Notes under the pieces: generated by a model
Seen by the model: the letters and a program-made list of their open reading frames with translations, nothing else
Told to the model about the DNA's origin: nothing
Databases searched by the model: none
Translations under genes and position numbers: made by a program
From: Planctopirus ephydatiae
Lineage (GTDB): Bacteria; Planctomycetota; Planctomycetia; Planctomycetales; Planctomycetaceae
DNA: 64,000 nt
Reading direction: 5' to 3'
Assembly: GCF_007752345.1 (NCBI RefSeq)
Contig: NZ_CP036299.1
Coordinates: 3,559,501-3,623,500 of the forward strand
In this document: one piece after another, positions 17,604 to 27,700 of the stretch
Position numbering within the stretch: the first letter of the stretch is position 1
How the letters are laid out: the number at the start of each line of letters is the position of its first letter

Positions 17604-17999
17604 TTAAGCGTTTTCTTCCTGTGACAGCACAAAGTTCTTGAAGCGGATGCGGTCACGTTCGCCATCTCCAATGCTGGAGAAGAGTTCAGCCATAATGCGG
17701 TGGAAGTGCTTCTGGCGCACGCTGTAGAAATTGTGCTTACCATCCCTACGGGCTTCAATCAGACCAGCTACGCGGAGCAAAGCCAGGTGATGGCTGACTG
17801 CTGGCTGGCTCTGACCCAGTCGCTCGCAGAGGGCAGTTACATGCAGTTCCTGATCTTTCATGAGATACATCAGAATACGCAGGCGAGTTTCATCGGCCAA
17901 CAGCTTAAAGACCTGAACGAGGTCTTTCTCAAGCTGAGTCGACAGATCAGGGAAGGATGAACCTTTTTCGACCAAAGGTTCGGCAACATTCGAAATCAT
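17604..17999 (-). CDS. ArsR-family transcriptional regulator
   Basis: 131 residues, a typical single-domain ArsR winged helix: VFKLLADETRLRILMYLMK, ALCERLGQSQPAVSHHLALLRVAGLIEARRDGKHNFYSV. It lacks the CxC metal site of ArsR/SmtB, so the signal may not be a metal. It stands alone between carA and a 690-nt intergenic region and has its own terminator. A nested inverted repeat in its leader (18028-18069) could be its operator. Confidence 0.88.
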   Translation of the reverse strand: MISNVAEPLVEKGSSFPDLSTQLEKDLVQVFKLLADETRLRILMYLMKDQELHVTALCERLGQSQPAVSHHLALLRVAGLIEARRDGKHNFYSVRQKHFHRIMAELFSSIGDGERDRIRFKNFVLSQEENA

Positions 18000-18691
18000 T
18001 ATATTCGCTCTCTACTGAAAAGGACCATGACTGAGTGACGCCGATCCATTCGGCGGGTGAAATCAGTCAGGTCAAAGTTTTACTATTCCAAATCCATCAG
18101 CACACAGAGTTAAGTTGGTGCCTGGAATCAAACACATCGATCAAAAAAACAGAACCACAATCTCAGTCTTCACAGCAATTTCGATGAACTCACACAACAA
18201 TTCTAATTGATCTGTTGAGCTAACCTGCAGCAATTCAGCAGGTCTATTCACACTTATTCAGCATTTCCTCAGACCATTGCCTTACAGTTGCTCAAAACAT
18301 TTGCAAGGATTTAGCGATTTCAGATTATCCCATTACACGAAATCCGCCAAACGAACATCAGTATTCCTAAATATGTCGCATGGCTGATTGTTCTTCCACC
18401 GTATTTTGCAACCTGGAGGACAGTCCGTCAACAACACTCTCACCACAACAAGCATTTCTCCCAAAAGTGGTAGAAATGTAAATCTCTACCGCGATTGATG
18501 TTAAAACACCTTCATAAATGATCACTGAATTTGTGACAGATCATCATTTCTGTTCCGACATCAGACTTTAAGAGCAGATTGTGTGCCACACATGTGGACA
18601 CGCTGTTGTGTGGATATGTTCGCTGCCTGTTATGATGCCGTTCTCATGGTCTTTTCATGAGGTTTTTCTTCCCCAGTGGAGCACGTCAGCG
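18000..18691. other. 690-nt intergenic region
   Basis: No supported gene. It is A/T-richer than its surroundings and holds the divergent control regions of the ArsR gene (minus) and the dehydrogenase cluster (plus). Near 18630 there is TTATGAT, a possible -10 element for the cluster. The nested inverted repeat at 18028-18069 is listed separately. Confidence 0.5.
18028..18069. promoter_or_regulatory. nested inverted repeat, candidate ArsR operator or leader hairpin
   Basis: Outer arms TGACTGA (18028-18034) and TCAGTCA (18063-18069) enclose inner arms CGCCGA (18039-18044) and TCGGCG (18050-18055) on nearly the same centre. It sits 29-70 nt before the ArsR start codon, a common place for autoregulatory operators. 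The operator role is inferred. Confidence 0.4.
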
Positions 18692-19474
18692 ATGACAAAT
18701 ATGCCTGAAAAGAAAGCATTCTGCAGCTTACACGGGCTGAATGCAGTCATCACCGGGAGTTCATCTGGTATTGGAAAGGCAATTGCTCTGGAACTTTCTC
18801 AGGCAGGGGCCACGGTCGGCTTACACTCTCGAAAATCGATCAATTCAATAGAGCAAATCCGAAAGTCGATCCTCTCTCAAGGAGGGACAACGCATGTTTT
18901 TCAGGCAGACCTGCGGAACAACGATGCGGTCGAATCTTTGGCCGAACAGGCGTGGTCAGAAATGGGATCGATTGACATCTGGGTCAATAATGCCGGGGTG
19001 GATCTCCTCACGACCGAAGAGGCTCGCCTCCCATCCATCAACAAGCTTGATCTTTTGCACTCAGTTGATGTGCGTGCAACGTATCAGCTTTCCCGCGCGA
19101 TCGCCATCCGTATGAAATCACGGGGTAAGGGCTGCATTATCAACATCGGCTGGGATCAGGCAGATCGAGGCATGGAGGGGGAAAGTGGTGAACTTTTCGC
19201 AGCAGCCAAGAATGCCGTCATGGGTTTTACCCGTTCGATGGCAGTCAGTTTTGCCCCTGAAGTCCGCTTGAATTGTGTCGCTCCCGGATGGATCAAAACC
19301 GCCTGGGGAGAAACCGCCAGTCCGGTCTGGCAAGAGCGGGTCATGCGGGAAACCCCACTGAAACGATGGGGATTGCCGGAAGATATCGCTCGGGCAGTCC
19401 GATTTCTGGTCAGCGAGGAGGCCTCTTTCATCACCGGACAAGTGATTAACGTCAACGGTGGTGCGATTCGATGA
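18692..19474 (+). CDS. short-chain dehydrogenase/reductase-like protein lacking catalytic Tyr
   Basis: 260 residues with the SDR Rossmann fold: TGSSSGIG cofactor motif, NNAG in IWVNNAGVDLL, and the C-terminal VRFLVSEEASFITGQVINVNGG. The active site is not standard. Where SDRs have YxxxK the sequence reads FAAAK (Tyr to Phe), and the usual catalytic Ser position reads NIGWDQ. It begins the cluster with the DHPS-related gene, pabB and pabA, so a pterin-related role is plausible. ATG 18692 has GGAG 10 nt upstream; ATG 18701 is an alternative. It may be a reductase with an altered mechanism or a non-catalytic binder. Confidence 0.8.
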   Translation: MTNMPEKKAFCSLHGLNAVITGSSSGIGKAIALELSQAGATVGLHSRKSINSIEQIRKSILSQGGTTHVFQADLRNNDAVESLAEQAWSEMGSIDIWVNNAGVDLLTTEEARLPSINKLDLLHSVDVRATYQLSRAIAIRMKSRGKGCIINIGWDQADRGMEGESGELFAAAKNAVMGFTRSMAVSFAPEVRLNCVAPGWIKTAWGETASPVWQERVMRETPLKRWGLPEDIARAVRFLVSEEASFITGQVINVNGGAIR

Positions 19475-19551
19475 TAGAATGATCGATTTCAGAATCAAAA
19501 CCTGCTGTACTGAATTCCTTTGTATTTCTTTTGGAATGACGTGACCTCGTC

Positions 19552-21021
19552 TTGGAAAAACCTCGTCCACGATTGCTGTTCATCACTGGCAAACTGGCAG
19601 AGCATTCGCTTCGCCAGACACTCATTCCCCTTTCTCAAAAAGCCAATTTTGAATTCGAGATCTGTGTGTTGGGGATCACGGTTGCCGCACTGATGACCAC
19701 ACCATGGATTCTGCGAAAACTCAAAGAGTCGCATTCTGAAGCCCGTGCATTTGATCAGGCAATCATTCCGGGATCAGTCGAAGGGGAATTGAATCCACTT
19801 CAGGAGCATTTGGGATTCCCGGTCATACGCGGCCCGAAAGATCTGTTCGACCTGCCGGAGTTCTTTGGACACGATCAAAAGACGCCACCAGATCTCGCGC
19901 AACATACTATTGAAATACTCGCAGAGATTAATCACGCCCCCCGACTCTCTCTGGATCAGATTCTGAGGCAAGCGGAGTCTTATCGCGAATCAGGTGCTGA
20001 CGTGATTGATCTCGGTTGTCTTCCAGGTGTGGCCTGGCCCGATCTCGAAACCACGATTCAAACGCTGCATCGCCACGGCTTCCGACTGTCGATCGACAGT
20101 TTCTCACAAGACGAAGTTCAGCGGGCTGTCGCCTCGGGAGTCAAACTTGTCTTAAGTGCCAATTCATCGAATCGCGATTGGGCACAATCGACCAATGCCG
20201 AATTTGTCCTGGTTCCTGATCATCCTCAGAATCTGGAGACGCTCGTCACCACTCGCGAGGCATTTCTCAGTTCCGGGACTCCTTTTCGACTCGACCCCAT
20301 TCTGGAGCCCATCGGATTTGGATTTGGAGAATCCGTCAGTCGCTATCGGCAAATACGCCAGCAGTTCCCCGCTGACAAAATGATGATGGGCGTCGGGAAC
20401 CTGACAGAGATGACCGAAGTGGACAGTTCGGGTGTCAACTTTCTTCTGGCAGCCTTATGTACCGAGTGGCGGATTGAAAGCATCCTGACAACCGAAGTGA
20501 TCAACTGGAGTCGATCTTCCATTCGGGAGTTTGAGATTGCCCGGCGGCTGACGCATTTCGCAATTGAGCAACAACGGGTGCCCAAGCATCTGGGCGGAAG
20601 CCTTGTACTTCTGCGGGACCCTAAACTGAAAGAGCAGGGCGAAGCAGGCCTGACACATTTAAGACAGCTTGTCACAGACCCGAACTTTCGCATTTTTGCC
20701 GAGCGGGGCGAGATTCACTTGTTTAATCGCGATGGATACTGGCATGGCAATGACCCATACGAAGTCTATGATCGGATGATCTCCTGTGTGGGAACTTTGA
20801 CTGCCGAACATGCCTTTTACCTTGGCTACGAACTCTGCAAAGCCAAGACCGCATTAACACTTGGTAAACATTACCAGCAGGATCAATCTCTCCGCTGGGG
20901 ATTTCTTACCGAACCCGAAATCAGTGCCACAGAACGTCGTAAGCAAGAACGGCGTCAGCAGCAGGATCGATCTCAGGACATGACCTTAGAAAATCAAAGA
21001 CAGGAGGAACGTCCTGCATGA
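19552..21021 (+). CDS. dihydropteroate-synthase-related protein
   Basis: 489 residues. The N-terminal 120 residues are the extra domain seen in archaeal DHPS-related proteins (RLLFITGKLAEHSLRQTL...), here with domain order as in the TIGR00284/DUF6513 type. A pterin-binding TIM barrel follows: ESGADVIDLGCLPG, FRLSIDSFSQDEV and MMMGVGNLTEMTEVDSSGVN. In archaea and methylotrophs this family is linked to tetrahydromethanopterin synthesis. The only in-frame start is TTG 19552, with a weak ribosome site. The stop overlaps pabB (ATGA). The C-terminal tail is Gln/Arg-rich. Confidence 0.85.
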   Translation: MEKPRPRLLFITGKLAEHSLRQTLIPLSQKANFEFEICVLGITVAALMTTPWILRKLKESHSEARAFDQAIIPGSVEGELNPLQEHLGFPVIRGPKDLFDLPEFFGHDQKTPPDLAQHTIEILAEINHAPRLSLDQILRQAESYRESGADVIDLGCLPGVAWPDLETTIQTLHRHGFRLSIDSFSQDEVQRAVASGVKLVLSANSSNRDWAQSTNAEFVLVPDHPQNLETLVTTREAFLSSGTPFRLDPILEPIGFGFGESVSRYRQIRQQFPADKMMMGVGNLTEMTEVDSSGVNFLLAALCTEWRIESILTTEVINWSRSSIREFEIARRLTHFAIEQQRVPKHLGGSLVLLRDPKLKEQGEAGLTHLRQLVTDPNFRIFAERGEIHLFNRDGYWHGNDPYEVYDRMISCVGTLTAEHAFYLGYELCKAKTALTLGKHYQQDQSLRWGFLTEPEISATERRKQERRQQQDRSQDMTLENQRQEERPA

Positions 21022-22454
21022 TCCCCCCTGTTGTCATTCCCTTGTCTGCGGAAATGCACCCCCAATTCGTGACCCATCGACTGGCTTCACTCGATGCACT
21101 GTGCGTACTCAAAAGTGCTGTTCAACACGCCCATCTGGGCAGGTACTCGTATGTCATGGCCGATCCCTGGTTCTTAAGCGATGAGTACAACGTTCAACCC
21201 TCGACAGATCCTTTGAGCCCCATTGCCGAGGTAATGAAGAATCTGCCGTTCGAGCGCCAGCCGGAACTCCCACCTTTTCAGGGTGGCTTTGCCGGAGTGC
21301 TTTCTTTTGAAGCTGGCCGGGCATTTGACCGTATGCCCTCAGCCAGACATCGCGACTTTCTCATCCCGGATTTCTCGATGAGTTTTTACGATGTCGTTTT
21401 TGCCTGGGATCATATTGAGAATCGAGGTTGGTTGATCTCTCAAGGCTGGCCCGAAATCGAACCGGCTGCTCGTGCAAAAAGAGCGACAGCGCGGGCCCGA
21501 CAATTTATGAATTTGCTCGAGCAGAAGGTCACTGATCTAACTCTTCAGATTCCCCATGCGGCAGACACAAGCCGTCGCTCACTGGAAAGCCTCGCTGCAC
21601 CCTCATTTGCATTAGCTGGACACGACAACATCTGGAGTAACTTTCGCAGAGAGGATTATCTTGAGGCTGTAGAACGCGTGATCGAGTACATCCGGGCCGG
21701 CGATATCTTCCAGGCCAACCTGACCCAGCGTCTTTTGACTCCACAAACCATACCCAGCCTGCAGATCTGGGAGAGGCTCCGTCAGCACAATCCCTCGCCA
21801 TTCATGGCATTCTGGCAAAGGCCCAAATGGTCGTTATTGAGTGCTTCTCCCGAACGATTTCTCAAGATCGAAAAGCAAAGTGTTGAGACACGCCCCATCA
21901 AGGGGACACGCCGGAGGCAAGGTGCTGAAGCGGATTTGTTTTTGCGCGATGAATTGCGAGAAAGTCGCAAAGATGTCGCCGAGAATGTGATGATTGTGGA
22001 TCTGCTGAGAAACGATCTCTCGCGGGTTTGTCGTGCTGGCAGTGTGAACGTTCCCGCATTATGCGAAGTGGAAACCTATCGGACAGTTCAACATCTCGTG
22101 AGTGTTGTCACGGGAGAACTCTCCGAGCCTTTTGACTCCTGGGACGCCTTGCGGGCCTGTTTTCCCGGCGGTTCGATCACGGGGGCACCGAAAGTTCGAG
22201 CGACGGAAATCATTGCGGAACTGGAACCCACCACACGAGGCCCTTACACAGGAACGTTGTTCTACATGACCCCCGATCTGTGGTGCGACAGCAGTATTCT
22301 TATTCGCACATTCATCGCGAGCGAGGGCTGGCTGCAACTGGGAGTCGGGGGAGGGATTGTCGTCAATTCCAACCCGGTTCAAGAGTTCGAGGAGACATTA
22401 ACCAAAGCCTCCGGAATGCTTGCGGCTCTGACTCGACACCATTCGAGCGAGTAA
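21018..22454 (+). CDS. pabB: aminodeoxychorismate synthase component I
   Basis: 478 residues of the anthranilate synthase component I family. The diagnostic PIKGTRRR motif has the Lys typical of PabB, where TrpE has Ala. GDIFQANLTQR, NVMIVDLLRNDLSR and FPGGSITGAPKVRA complete the chorismate-binding domain. It aminates chorismate to 4-amino-4-deoxychorismate, the precursor of p-aminobenzoate. It overlaps the upstream gene by 4 nt and precedes pabA, its likely glutaminase partner. Confidence 0.93.
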   Translation: MIPPVVIPLSAEMHPQFVTHRLASLDALCVLKSAVQHAHLGRYSYVMADPWFLSDEYNVQPSTDPLSPIAEVMKNLPFERQPELPPFQGGFAGVLSFEAGRAFDRMPSARHRDFLIPDFSMSFYDVVFAWDHIENRGWLISQGWPEIEPAARAKRATARARQFMNLLEQKVTDLTLQIPHAADTSRRSLESLAAPSFALAGHDNIWSNFRREDYLEAVERVIEYIRAGDIFQANLTQRLLTPQTIPSLQIWERLRQHNPSPFMAFWQRPKWSLLSASPERFLKIEKQSVETRPIKGTRRRQGAEADLFLRDELRESRKDVAENVMIVDLLRNDLSRVCRAGSVNVPALCEVETYRTVQHLVSVVTGELSEPFDSWDALRACFPGGSITGAPKVRATEIIAELEPTTRGPYTGTLFYMTPDLWCDSSILIRTFIASEGWLQLGVGGGIVVNSNPVQEFEETLTKASGMLAALTRHHSSE

Positions 22455-22562
22455 AGACCTATTTGCGCCAAATTGTTCCTTCTGAAGGGCAAGAGATGCT
22501 ATCTTCGTGATGCCACGTTGACCACCATAGACCGCCGATCGACCACGCCTGATAAGTGCCAC

Positions 22563-23240
22563 ATGCTGCTGATCATCGACAATTATGACAGCTTCGTCCA
22601 GAACGTCGCCCGCTATCTGGTCGAGCTTGGGCAGAACGTTCGTGTCGTCAGAAATGATCGCCTTTCGATCCAGCAGATCACCGAACTGGCCCCATCTGCC
22701 ATTGTCATCTCACCCGGCCCATGTTCACCAGCAGAGGCTGGTATTTCTCTGGAAGTCATTGAACGGCTATCAGGGAAGATTCCCATACTCGGCATCTGTC
22801 TGGGTCATCAGGCGATTGGTGCTGCATTTGGTGGGAACGTTGTGCGGGCACATCGTCCCATCCATGGAGAAGCTTCAAGCGTCACTCATCAAGGCCACGC
22901 TCTCTTCCATGGTCTGCCAGAAACTTTTCAAGCCGGCCGCTATCACTCACTGGTGATTGATCATCATGATCTGCCAGACGAACTGGAGCCACTGGCATGG
23001 ACTCTCGATGCACCACACGATGTCCCCGTGCTGATGGCCGTTGGCCACCGAACCCATGCTACTTTTGGAGTGCAATTTCATCCGGAATCGATACTGACAC
23101 AAGGTGGCCACAGACTACTGTCCAACTTCCTAAGCCTGGCCAAACTCCCCTCATCAAATCATCTTGCTGAATCAAAAGTTGAGTCCCACCCACCAGAAAC
23201 AGGGAATTCCGTGGCAGGCAGAGCGGCTGTCTTCTGGTGA
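22563..23240 (+). CDS. pabA: aminodeoxychorismate/anthranilate synthase glutaminase subunit
   Basis: 225 residues of class I glutamine amidotransferase: LLIIDNYDSFVQNVARYL, nucleophile Cys in LGICLGHQAIG, and the His-Glu pair in GVQFHPESI. It provides ammonia to PabB. PabA and TrpG are indistinguishable by motif, and adjacency to pabB decides the name; it might serve both. ATG 22563 is the family start; the 30 codons upstream in frame are not conserved in type. There is no strong ribosome site. Confidence 0.92.
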   Translation: MLLIIDNYDSFVQNVARYLVELGQNVRVVRNDRLSIQQITELAPSAIVISPGPCSPAEAGISLEVIERLSGKIPILGICLGHQAIGAAFGGNVVRAHRPIHGEASSVTHQGHALFHGLPETFQAGRYHSLVIDHHDLPDELEPLAWTLDAPHDVPVLMAVGHRTHATFGVQFHPESILTQGGHRLLSNFLSLAKLPSSNHLAESKVESHPPETGNSVAGRAAVFW

Positions 23241-23570
23241 AGAATGCTTCTGAATCGATCCTTCACAAGAACATCTCGTGAGAAGCCAAACACCATCCGT
23301 CCTCGTCAAACTCTACCCAGATTTCCAATTCTACTTATCCGCCAAAGCGCCCTTAAAGAGAGCAGAACTCAGTCTCCGTCGAGTTCTCTCGACTTTCTCT
23401 TCACCGAAGAAACTTCCTGACGGCGGCAACTTTTTCATGAGGCAAGGTTGAGTGGTTGCAGTGCGAATGCTGCAAATCGGATTTGTCTTCGGAGCCGCCC
23501 ACTCATGCTTTCTTCATGTCTGCACTGTTCAAGCCAGGATGCACAGTCCTACATCTATTCCAACCTAATC
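23241..23570. other. intergenic region, nothing recognised
   Basis: About 330 nt between pabA and the thioredoxin-YHS gene. I see no gene and no convincing hairpin. Confidence 0.4.
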
Positions 23571-24563
23571 GTGGCCTTCCAGAAGGCACTGCGATCGATG
23601 GGACTGGTTCTCATGGTCTTCATCACAGGACAATCGGCCTGGGCGCAGTATCCACAGGGAGGGCAGGGGAGTGTCTGGCTGGGCAGCTATAACACAGCAC
23701 TCCAGGAAGCCAGTCGCGCGAATAAACCCGTGCTGCTGCATTTCTCAGCCACCTGGTGCGGGCCTTGCCAACAGATGGAGCGGGGTGTCTTTCCTCATCC
23801 TCAAGTTCAACAGCTCTTGCGCAGCTCTGTGGCCGCTGTGAAAGTTGACTCCGATCAGAATCCACAACTCGTTCAACAGTATGGCGTCCGGGGGTTGCCC
23901 GCCGATGTCATGATCGATCCTCGAAATGGAAAAGTTCTCCTGCATTCCGAGAACTATCTCGATGTCGGAGCTTACACTTCGATGATTGGCGGAGTGGCTC
24001 AAAAATACTCGATGAGCCTGGCCCAAGCTGCACCGGCTCAAAGGATGCAGAACAAGGCACCAGCGACGCTTCCCGGGAATCAGAACTTTGAGCGGAAATC
24101 GGCCCCGTCACAATCGATGGCTAATGCTGATGACGTTGGACTGGACGGTTTCAGTCCAGTGGCATTGCAAAGAGCCAGACAATGGATGCGAGGTGACAGC
24201 CGTTTCGCGTGGGATCATCAGGGAATCACTTACTTCATGGCTACAGAACAAGAGCTGGCCGATTTCAAACTGACACCCGAACAGTTTGCACCGAAACTTC
24301 TGGGATGTGATCCCGTCGTGTTGTGGGACACAACCAAAGCCGTCAGTGGTTCAACTCAGTTCGCAGCGTTTTATGATGACAGTCTCTTCCTCTTCGTTTC
24401 TCGCGAATCGCGTGATCGATTCAAAGAGAACCCACGTCGTTACATGCGAACTGAGCAAGTTCTTCGACGGACCGATGTGCAACGTCTCGTTCAGGCCATA
24501 CCCGATGAGTCCTCAGATTCGACTCGTCAGGCTGAAAACTCTGCGAAAACCGAAGTCCGTTAA
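23571..24563 (+). CDS. exported thioredoxin-YHS fusion protein
   Basis: About 330 residues. A signal peptide (LRSMGLVLMVFITGQSAWAQ) precedes a thioredoxin domain with WCGPC in FSATWCGPCQQME and a cis-Pro loop near VRGLPADVMI. A linker leads to a C-terminal YHS-like domain (GLDGFSPVALQRA... FAWDHQGITYFMATEQ... DPVVL). It probably acts in the periplasm on thiols or metal handling; YHS domains are often linked to metal sites. The start is unsure: GTG 23571 gives a canonical signal peptide, and ATG 23598 and ATG 23505 are alternatives. Confidence 0.82.
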   Translation: MAFQKALRSMGLVLMVFITGQSAWAQYPQGGQGSVWLGSYNTALQEASRANKPVLLHFSATWCGPCQQMERGVFPHPQVQQLLRSSVAAVKVDSDQNPQLVQQYGVRGLPADVMIDPRNGKVLLHSENYLDVGAYTSMIGGVAQKYSMSLAQAAPAQRMQNKAPATLPGNQNFERKSAPSQSMANADDVGLDGFSPVALQRARQWMRGDSRFAWDHQGITYFMATEQELADFKLTPEQFAPKLLGCDPVVLWDTTKAVSGSTQFAAFYDDSLFLFVSRESRDRFKENPRRYMRTEQVLRRTDVQRLVQAIPDESSDSTRQAENSAKTEVR

Positions 24564-24586
24564 GACTCAAGGCATCGGTCGATCAT

Positions 24587-24634
24587 ACCCAGGCGAGATC
24601 ACAACCCCTCAAGTGATCTCGCCTGGGTGATTTT
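24587..24634 (+). terminator. intrinsic terminator of the thioredoxin-YHS gene
   Basis: A perfect 16-bp stem (24587-24602 with 24613-24628) closes a 10-nt loop and is followed by GATTTTT. It sits just past the plus-strand stop and before the convergent amidohydrolase gene. Confidence 0.8.
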
Positions 24635-24705
24635 TCAACACCAGATCTGTGCAGACAAGTTCTGCTCAGGCGATCGCCTTCTGCACAGATTCTGAACCGA
24701 CCTTT

Positions 24706-27700
24706 TCAGGGAATTCGCACTTCAAAACCACCCTGGGCAGGTTTGGGCAAACGAGCCTGGTACTTCTTTGCCAGACGATGTTGTCGGGAATCAATCGGCA
24801 CTGCAGTTCCGCCGATCAGAACGCCATGAATCTGCGTCCCCTGTAGGAGAATTGAGCCATCAGCAATGACGAGGTCAGCTCGCTTACCGGGCGTGATCGA
24901 TCCGGTCAGCTCGCCGATTCCCAGAATCTCCGCAGCAGAGATCGTGATCGCTTTAATGGCCTCGTTCTCCGGCAATCCGTAAGCCACAGAAGTGGCCGCA
25001 TGGAACGGTGTATTGCGACTGTCTGGTGCCCCATCGGAACGAAACGCAATCTTGACACCGGCTTCGTGCAAACGCCCGGCATTGGCGTAACAGGCATCAA
25101 ATGGATCCCAGGAGTGAATGGGCCGCCGGATGACGCCACCCACAATCACAGGGACCTTCCGCGTCGCCAGTTCGTCAGCCAGTTTCCAGGCATCTGCCCC
25201 ACCAGTAATCACGGCCTGGAGCTTCTCTGCTTCAATAAACAGGAGTGCTTCCGCAATCTGTTTCTCTGTATTGGCTTCGATAAACACCTTCTTCTCTCCA
25301 GAGGCATAGGGGATCATCGCCTCCAGGCGTAAATCCCTTTGCGTAAGCAAAGATTCTGGTGATTTCGACATCGCTGCCGCATACGTTCGGGCCGCAGTAA
25401 ACATCGCTTTCAGTTCACGAATTGCTACCTCATTTGCATCTCCACCTGGCCACTGGATCTGCAAACCCGCATCCCGGAGAAGTGTCATCTCGGCCGATGT
25501 CCAGCCCTGGAGAGCAATGATCGAGTTCTGCCCGCTGATGCGACCACCTTGGGGACTCAAACCCGCCAGAGTAATTCCGCCTGATCGTGCGGTGAAGATA
25601 TGCTCAGAATCTGGATTCACAGCCGCTGCTGCGGCGAGATCAGGTTGGAACTGGCCAATCTCGGAGTAATCCGAAGTGACGGAAAGCTGGCTGATCTCTG
25701 TAATTCCGACAGTTGTGCTGGCATCGATCATCCCCGGGAAAACTCGTCTTCCCTGGAGATCAATTCTCGTAATGGACGGATCGGCCTCAAGCTTCTCACC
25801 CAGTGCGAGAATCTTTCCCTCCTTGATGTGAATCATCCCCAGCTTGATTTTCGGTTGATCTACGGGATGAATCTCACAATTGACAAGGAGGTATTCCTTG
25901 CCCAGATTTTCAGGCCATTCCATCACTGGTAATCGTTTTTCTGCAGGAGGCCAGTCTGGTGCCGGAATTTTCTCGGAGGCTTTGGCAGCTGCCTCCGACA
26001 TGACTGCCGGTTGCCTGGATCGATCGAAGTACCACTCGCCACCAATGAACGTCTTTTCGCACCGGGAGAATCCACTCATGGGATGCGTGTTAAAGATGGC
26101 AACATCGCCCAGTTTGCCAACTTCGATGGTCCCCACATGCTCATCGATTCCCAGCTCTCGAGCAGGATTTCTCGTTACAAACTGAAGTGCCACTTCGGGA
26201 GGTACATTTCCATGTCGAATAGACTTGGCGGCCTCATGATTCAGAGCATTGGGAGTGACAGGGAAATCACTCTTGATCACCACACTGGCCCCCGCCTGCA
26301 GCAACATAGCCGCGTTGTAGGGGGTGGCATCATAAGCTTCCACTTTGTAGGCCCAGTGATCAGCAAAAGTACTGGTGCTGGCCCCATGGGCTGCAATTTC
26401 CGGAGCAATTTTGAATCCTTCGAGGACATGCTGCAGCGATTGAATGCGAATTCCGTGAGAACTGGCGACGCGGAGCAGCATGAGGATTTCATCAGACCGG
26501 TAACAATGCGAATGGATCAGGATCTCTCCAGCCAGAATCTTGGATAAGGCTTCCAGACGCAGATCACGTCTTGGGGGAAGCGTCTTGGCTTTTTCCTCGG
26601 CAGAGAGCCGATCATAGGCCATCCAGCGGGATCGATAATCGAGCGATTCGACAAAAGCCCTGGTGATAGTGGCTTCGACTCCCAGCCGCGTATTCGGGAA
26701 ACGCCCATTCTTGCGTTTCACGTTCTCTCCAAGGGCAAACTTCACACCTTGGCGAGAGAAAGGGAAGAGATGATCGTGGGTGGATGCACCGATCTTCATT
26801 TGAACGACCGCGTCCTGCCCGCCGATCGTATTAGCCGAACCATGGAGCAGGCGGGCCGTGGTCAATCCTGTCGCCAGCCAGCGATACGAATCAGGATCGG
26901 TACCATCAACGATATCTCGAACGCGGACTTCACAGGTAATCGAGTTGGTGGCTTCATTCACTCCTCCCAGCCCACGCCCCATCATCATATGGCTGTGTGT
27001 ATCAATCTGGCCGGGAACGACGAATTGGCCCGTGGCATCAATGACCGTCGTACCATCAGGAGCAGAAATGTCGGTTCCAATCGCCGTGATGCGACCCGCC
27101 TGAATCAACACCGCATGACCTGCGAGCGATTGCCCGGTCCCAGTAAGCACAGTTCCGCCTTTGATCAGCACATTTCCACCCGTTGACGGGGGACGTCTTT
27201 GTCGATCCGCCTTCAGTTCCAATGGAAGCTTTTTGGCAACCGCCGCTTTCTCTTGAGCATCTTTTTCGCTTTGGGCAGTCTCTAGATGCATCGGTTTCAA
27301 AGCATCGGCCGGTTTTTGTGGTTTCTCATTTTTCGAATCACCCGATTCTTCGATCGTGGTGACTTCAATTGCCTGCAAAGCGGCACTGCCGTCGATCTTT
27401 GTCGATTGAGGCTTTCGCTCGGCTGTGAAGTCAATCGCTGTTCCAAAGAGCGATTTCAATTTGCCTGTCATCGTGTTGCCACGAACAGTCCCTTTGAATT
27501 CCAAGGTCACATCCCGGTCACCGGCCCCAATCGAGACCACGAACTCGACCTCCTGGCCTTTGACCGTCCCTTGTTTAATCCGACCATCTCCCTGTTCACT
27601 GGAGAATCGACCCGTCAATCGATCACCCGTCTGCACAATCGATAACGTGGCCATCAGTGAGTTTTCGGTGGCAGTACTCTTCACACGCCACTCACCACTC

